From contig NC_035170.2 in NCBI RefSeq assembly GCF_001659605.2, positions 11,024,817 to 11,088,816 of the forward strand: a DNA stretch of 64,000 nucleotides, given 5' to 3'. Below are positions 58,413 to 64,000 of the stretch, in pieces. How positions within the stretch are numbered: position 1 is the stretch's first letter; each line of letters starts with the position of its first letter. A program made the translations under genes and the position numbers. Under the pieces are notes generated by a model. That model was given only the letters and a program-made list of their open reading frames with translations. It searched no databases and was not told where the DNA came from. The DNA comes from Manihot esculenta. Its lineage: Eukaryota; Streptophyta; Magnoliopsida; Malpighiales; Euphorbiaceae.

Positions 58413-60738
58413 TGTAATACCCGGCTAGACTCCGGTATCGGAATTCTTACCGTCCGGTGGAATCTCGGATGTCGGAAACCTCTAGAAGGGTAAAATCATG
58501 TTTTTATAAGATGTTTTAATGTATTTTATGGTTTTAAGCAAGAAAGAAATTAAGTTTTGAATGAAAATAACCTTGAGAGGAAGACTCAGGTTCGGCCGCT
58601 AAACCTCAAGTTCGGCTGCCGAACATGCAGGCGCTTCGGGTGCGCTTTAGGCCCCCGAAGGCATGAGTGAGGGAAGTCCAGGTTCGGCTGCCGAACCTTA
58701 TGTTCGGGCGCCGAACATGGCATGCATGCGGAGGCACGTTAGGCCCCCGAAAGTGGCCTGGCCAGCCACCTATAAAGGGTCCCCATGTCCGAACGGGTGA
58801 GCTTCTCTCCCCGTTTTCGGCCAAGGTGAGTTCTCCGCCGTCCCTCATCGATTTTGAGCTTCTTCCTTCGAATCTTCATGATTTTCTTATGAGTTTTTAC
58901 TTGGTTTGAAGTTATTTGAGCAAAAGAACAAGTTTGGAAGCATGGAGACCAAAGAGTTGATTTCTCCCCATCTCCAAGCTAGGATAGTCTTTTCTCTCAA
59001 TCTTCAAGAGGTAAGCTTAGATCCAACCTTCCTTGTATGTTTAAAACAAGTTTTATGAAGATCTTTGGGGTAGAAGTGCATGTTTAGGTCATTGTTGAGT
59101 TTATGGGTTTATGTTATGCTTATGAGCAATGTGGGTTGTTTGATGTGCTTTGGTTGGGGTTTAACTTAGTTTGAGACCCCTATGTGCTTATGGGCTTGAG
59201 TTGCTTGTTGTAGACTAGGTAATTGCATGATGGTTTGGATTGGGAGGCATTTGTGCATAAAAGAGGCTGAGTTCTGCCCTTTGGAAGAACTCAGGTTCGG
59301 CAGCCGAAGGAACTTTCGGCCGCCGAACTTCCCTGTGGAGGCCAACTTTTGGCTGCCGAACCCTGCCCCCGAAAGTGGACTTTCGGATCTGGAAGGGAGT
59401 TTCGGCCGCCGAAGGTGCCGCCAAACATGCATGAGTTTCGTCTCTGGAGGGAACCTTCGGCCGCTGAAAGTGCCGCCGAAGGTGCATGACTTTCGGCTCT
59501 GGAGGGACTTTCGGCCGCCGAACCTGCCGCCGAAAGTGCCCTGTTCAGCCTTCCTTTGCATGATTTATGTGATTGTTTTATGGTGTTTTAGGGGGTTTTT
59601 GGGGAGTATTTTAGAGTCATGTTCATGGATGTTTGGTCCCTCATTTGAGTCCACCTGTGTAGGTTCGGACCCGAGGAACTGAGGACCTCAGCAGTGAGAT
59701 AGCTGCTTCAGAGTCATTAGAGCTTCTGCCAGAGGTGAGTGGAATAACTCTTTATGTTTCAAAGCAACAAAGTAAATTTTAAGCATGACACATGCATCAC
59801 GTATGCCATGAGATATACTAGGTTGTTTGCATTAGAATTCACGAATATGTTGCATTGCATAACTTGATGATGATGTGGATGGATGTTGAATGATCCTTTA
59901 GTTCTCGTATGTTATGGTATGATGATGATACGGTATGGAAGACCAGTGAGGCCCATTCTACGCCCCTGGCACTATGTTAAGAGAAAGACCAGTGAGGCCC
60001 ATTCTATGCCCCTGGCAATATGGAATGTTATGCTATGTTATGTTATGTTAAGAGAAAGACCAGTGAGGCCCATTCTACACCCCTGGCATGATTGGACTAT
60101 GTAGAGGACTATTGGTGACAAGTCCATCCTTGATGTGATTTGTTTGTGATGTGTTGTATTTCATGAAAGCATGAAAATTAAATTGAATGTTTTATTATTC
60201 TGCTCACTGGGCTTTATAGCTCACCCCTCTCCCTTAACCCCCAGGTTTGCAGGTACAGGGTAGACCAGGAGGTCAGCAGGAGTAGAGTCATGTTATATGT
60301 AATAGCTAGATGTGGACATGAATATGATGTAATGTAAAAAGTATAGTATAGAAATGTAATGTATCGAAGCTTATGGAAGTTTAGAGCTGTGCTTAACCAT
60401 AGTATTTTGTTAATCCCTTTCTAGTACATGAACTTTAATGTTTAATGATGATTATGCAAACCAAGCTTAATGTATATTATGATACCCCATTGGAGTACTT
60501 AATGAGGACTCCAGTGAGAGGATTTATGTTATGATTTGTGCATGCACAGGTTAAGCTTGGTGAAGGAATGAATGAATGAATGAGCAAATGAGAAAGTTTT
60601 AAATTTTTATGAAATTGTTGATCATGTATGGGATTAAACAGGTATTCAGGATGTATGTTAGGCTTGCTACGGGTCCCGGCGGCCTTAAGCCGACCTGGAT
60701 CCTAGCACCGATAGCGGTCCGATTTTTAGGTCGTTACA
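58413..60738 (+). repeat. Element H, 5' LTR
   Basis: 2326 bp, TGTAATACCCGG...GGTCGTTACA. TATA box TATAAAG at 58771. Palindrome clusters at about 58588-58760 and 59288-59540. Three units of GACCAGTGAGGCCCATTCTA followed by CGCCCCTGGCA at about 59941-60088. Confidence 0.9.
58771..58777 (+). promoter_or_regulatory. TATA box of element H LTR
   Basis: CCACCTATAAAGGG, at the same relative place as in the other LTRs, about 360 bp from the LTR start. Confidence 0.6.
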
Positions 60739-60741
60739 GAT

Positions 60742-60754
60742 TGGTATCAGAGCC
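60742..60754 (+). promoter_or_regulatory. Primer-binding site of element H
   Basis: TGGTATCAGAGCC three bases after the LTR end. Confidence 0.88.
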
Positions 60755-61010
60755 CTAGGTTCATATGGTCGGACCTAGAAAGTGTCGGGCTCATAGAAGT
60801 TATAGAAGGTCAAGCACAATAGGAAAATCATGTCCACTAGGATAGGATGTAGAGTCCTGTCTTGAATGATAATGTGAAATGCCATGATTATATGCATGTG
60901 CATTAATGATATGCTATGTATGTGATGTATGTGATGCGAGTTCATGTGTCTCCACATGAACCATTTGATGCTAATGTTTATGTGATGTGTATTGTTTTTC
61001 AGTAATCAGG
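60755..61010 (+). other. Leader of element H
   Basis: About 255 bp between primer-binding site and gag, similar to the O leader. Confidence 0.7.
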
Positions 61011-64000
61011 ATGAGGGGAACTCGTCGATCTGCACGATTGACTGGAGTACCACCTGAGGATGAGGGCATAAGTGCCCGACCCCCTGCATTGCCAAGGGCA
61101 ATGTCTAGCAAGTCTAGCAGGAAAGAACAGTGAGAGACCCTCGAAGGTCTTTGGATATGAACAGAAGCAGATCAGTAAGGGGAACAGTTCAAGGAGGAAT
61201 GTCAGAAGATGTGGGGGATGATATGGATGTGGATCAGAGGAGGGATGGCAGTCTTGGAGTGAGTATGTCGGAAGAGGGCATGAGAGAGTCCCAAGGAGGC
61301 ACTCAGGCCTCGGGATTTGTTCAGCCACCCCAGTACCCACCCTTTTCTCAGAATCCCGGGTATTCGATGGAAGGTACATCGGATTACCCCAGCTTTAGCC
61401 CTTACCACTCACACATGCCATACCCACCTTTCTACTCACCGTACCCACAGTACTCTATGTACCCACCCCCATCTTTCTAACTAGGTACAGCAAACCCTAC
61501 CCTAGGGGATGTTGCACCTCCTCCACCACCAGCAGCACCTACTGTCCTAGAGACCCAAGTACCAAAACCTAGCTCATCTGGAGGGAGCAAGGTCAAGATG
61601 ACCGACTACATGAAGCTGGGTGCTCCCTAGTATGAAACCGGTGATGACCCATTTGTGTATCTTGAGAGGGTCAGAACGATTACAGATGAGATAGGAGCTG
61701 ATGACAGTAGAGCCATTCAGATGGCTGGGTTCACACTAAAATGCAAGAAGGCCCGAGAGTGGTTTAAAAACTATGTGAACCCGAGGTTGGATAGCCTTTC
61801 ATGGGAGGAGTTTGCGAATGAGTTCGCAGGATGGGCTTTCCCTGACAGTTCAAGGGAGTTGAAGATGATTGAATTTAAGCAGTTGAGACAGTCGGATGAG
61901 ATGAGTGTGGATGAGTATACAGACAGATTCTTGGAGCTGTTGCCGTTTGCTGGGCAGAATCTAGACACCGATCAGAAGAAGGCAAGGAGGTATATCATGA
62001 GGCTCCATTCCAGGTATTCCTCCTTGATTTAGTCAATAGAGAGGGAGAGTTTCCATGCCATAGTGGATATGGCTCGGAGGATGGAGGCTAGTGCAATAAT
62101 CGAGGAAAAAGTTAAACAGTCAGTGGCACAGCCTTCTGGTTCCAAGACCCCTGGTGGGGGCAAGTTAGACCCTTCTTCTCTGAGTTCAGCTAGTAAGAGA
62201 TGGAGCAGTACCACCAAGAAGTCAAAGAAGAACAAGTTTTGGAGCAAGATCAAGTCAGGTTTGGGATTGGGAAGTGGCTCGAGCTCATGTGCAGATAATG
62301 CAGTATGCAGGAAGTGTGGGAAGCCGCAAAAGGGTGTATGTCTGGTTGGGACGACAGCCTGCTTCAGATGTGGGCAGGAGGGACACATGGCTCGGGAGTG
62401 TTCTAAAGCAGCTTTTATGGCGCAGTCTCAGCAGACAGTATCTGGTAGTGTGGCTCAGCCAGCAGCTCCAGCCGCGACTCAGGCCAATGGTAGAGGCAGA
62501 GGGAGAGGGGCAGCCTCTTCTTCAGCGGGTTTCAGAGGTGAAGGTCCATTAGCCCCAGCACGGATCTTCACTATGACACAGCAGGAGGCAAATGCATCGA
62601 ACACTGTGGTGGCAGGTAATCTCATCATTGGTTGCTCAGATGTTTATGCCTTAATGGACCCTGGTGCATCGCATTCTTTCATTGCTCCGAGGGCCGTTGA
62701 GAGGTTGGGATTGATGGTCTCTGGATTAAAGTGTCCCCTATGGGTCAGTGGACCCAAGTGCGACCCATCAGTGGCAGAGTCAGTCTGCCAGTATAGTCCA
62801 GTTTTTGTTGAGGGAAGATGCCTTTCTACCGACCTTGTGGTTCTAGATTTGACAGATTTTGACGTCATTCTAGGGATGGATTGACTATCTACTCATGGTG
62901 CTACCTTGGACTGCAGAGACAAGGTAGTCAAGTTCAGATGTCAGGATGGGTCAGAGGTTGTCTTCAGAGGAGACAGGGGGAGTACACCTAGAGGTTTGAT
63001 ATCAGCCCTACATGCTCGTAGGCTACTCAGGAGGGGTTGTCAGGGTTTTCTAGCTCATGTGAGAGAGCTGGATAGTCATATCAGAGAGCCCGCCTCAGTG
63101 CCCGTGGTCAATGAGTTCTTAGACGTTTTCCCAGACGAGCTGCCAGGTTTACCACCTGCTAGGGAGATAGAGTTTGAAATTGAGTTGATGCCTGGAACCA
63201 GACCGATCTCTATCCCTCCCTACAGGATGGCACCAGCAGAATTGAAAGAGCTTAAGGAGCAGTTGCAAGAGTTGGTAGATAAGGGCTTCATCCGACCGAG
63301 TACCTCACCTTGGGGTGCTCCAGTGTTGTTTGTGAAAAAGAAGGATGGATCCCTCAGACTTTGTATCGACTACAGGCAGTTGAACAAGGTCACTACCAAG
63401 AATAAGTACTCATTGCCGAGGATCGATGATCTATTCGACCAGCTAGCAGAAGCAGGTTGTTTTTCCAAAATAGATCTGAGATCTGGGTACCATCAGCTGA
63501 GGATAAGAGAAGAGGATGTGCCGAAGACGACGTTCAGAACCAGATATGGGCACTATGAGTTTCTTGTGATGTCGTTCGGGTTAACCAATGCCCCTGCAGC
63601 ATTCATGGATCTCATGAACAGAGTTTTCAGTCAGTACCTGGATCACTTTGTTATTGTCTTCATAGATGATATCTTAGTGTATTCCAGGAATGCAGAGGAG
63701 CATGCCCATCATCTGAGGTTAGTTCTGCAAACCTTGAGGGAACACGGCTTGTATGCCAAGTTCTCCAAGTGTGAGTTCTAGTTGAGGAGCATTTCATTCT
63801 TGAGGCACGTTGTGTCAGAAAATGGAATAGAGGTGGACCCCAAGAAGGTGGAAGCTGTAGCTAACTGGCCTAGACCCACTACAGTGACAGAGATCAAAAG
63901 CTTCTTGGGTTTAGCAGGTTACTACAGAAGGTTCGTTCAAGACTTCTCTAAGATTGTAGCTCCCATGACCAGGTTGACTAAGAAGAACCAGAAGTTCGTT
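61011..64000 (+). pseudogene. Element H gag-protease-RT remnant
   Basis: Starts MRGTRRSARLTGVPPEDEG at 61011. A frameshift follows near 61125, then gag (RDPRRSLDMNRS, TDYMKLGAP, GFTLKCKKAREWFKNYVNPR), a zinc knuckle CFRCGQEGHMAREC, protease LMDPGASHSFI and reverse transcriptase ([45 protein letters not shown]). In-frame stops: near 61480; TAG near 61630 and 62030 where relatives have glutamine or similar; TGA at 62882 and TAG at 63779 where relatives have tryptophan. The sequence continues into the RT connection region at the edge. Confidence 0.88.

Larger units (their letters stand above)
58413..64000 (+). mobile_element. Element H: Tekay/Del-like gypsy, cut by right window edge
   Basis: A 5' LTR (58413-60738), primer-binding site, leader and gag-to-reverse-transcriptase region in plus orientation, closely similar to element O. 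The 3' part and second LTR are outside the window. Several stops show it is not autonomous. Confidence 0.9.

Overview
The window is plant nuclear DNA, most likely from a eudicot. The evidence is AT-rich intergenic DNA, a split plant gene with GT-AG introns, and stacked Copia, Ty3/gypsy, TRIM and MITE-like elements. An Euphorbiaceae source such as Manihot is a weak guess; no species marker was found. No rRNA, tRNA, organellar or bacterial gene was seen.

Left part (1-21.6 kb): the one recognisable host gene is a minus-strand transporter of the major facilitator superfamily, resembling the plant ZIFL (zinc-induced facilitator-like) family. Seven exons (19183 down to 2052) join in frame without a stop, and the gene runs off the left edge. 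Its introns are swollen by mobile elements. Intron 5 holds a 3.5 kb Copia element (2331-5816, target duplication TATTC) whose reverse transcriptase part is gone and which carries a TRIM fragment. Intron 2 (11.5 kb) holds a 4.9 kb Copia element of the same family (8463-13351, duplication GTAAG), pieces of another LTR element, a three-LTR TRIM array (14129-14611) and a SINE-like unit.

Middle part (21.6-52 kb): an old, decayed plus-strand Ty3/gypsy element is split by later insertions. Element O (22823-46486, minus, duplication GTGTT) lies in its RNase H region, and a solo LTR (47027-49050, duplication TGATA) lies in its integrase region. Element M (26962-40873, minus, duplication TAAGC) lies in the RNase H region of O. 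Each LTR of M was then hit by a solo LTR of the same superfamily: 28607-30779 (duplication CCAAC) in one and 38553-40747 (duplication CTTAA) in the other. This gives four levels of nesting with a readable order. O, M and the solo LTRs belong to one group of chromodomain gypsy elements (Tekay/Del-like) with LTRs of 2.0-2.3 kb. M has complete gag and pol frames separated by a single in-frame UAG.

Right part (52-64 kb): AT-rich DNA with a MITE-like inverted repeat, a tandem duplication and microsatellites, then a decayed gypsy-type remnant (about 56.7-58.4 kb). A further plus-strand element of the same chromodomain group (H, from 58413) runs off the right edge; its frames are broken by several stops.

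The most notable unexplained structure is in the long LTRs. They carry dense arrays of the near-palindrome TTCGGC-N-GCCGAA whose centre base follows element orientation. They also carry splice-like sites at matching positions and short tandem repeats that differ by subfamily.
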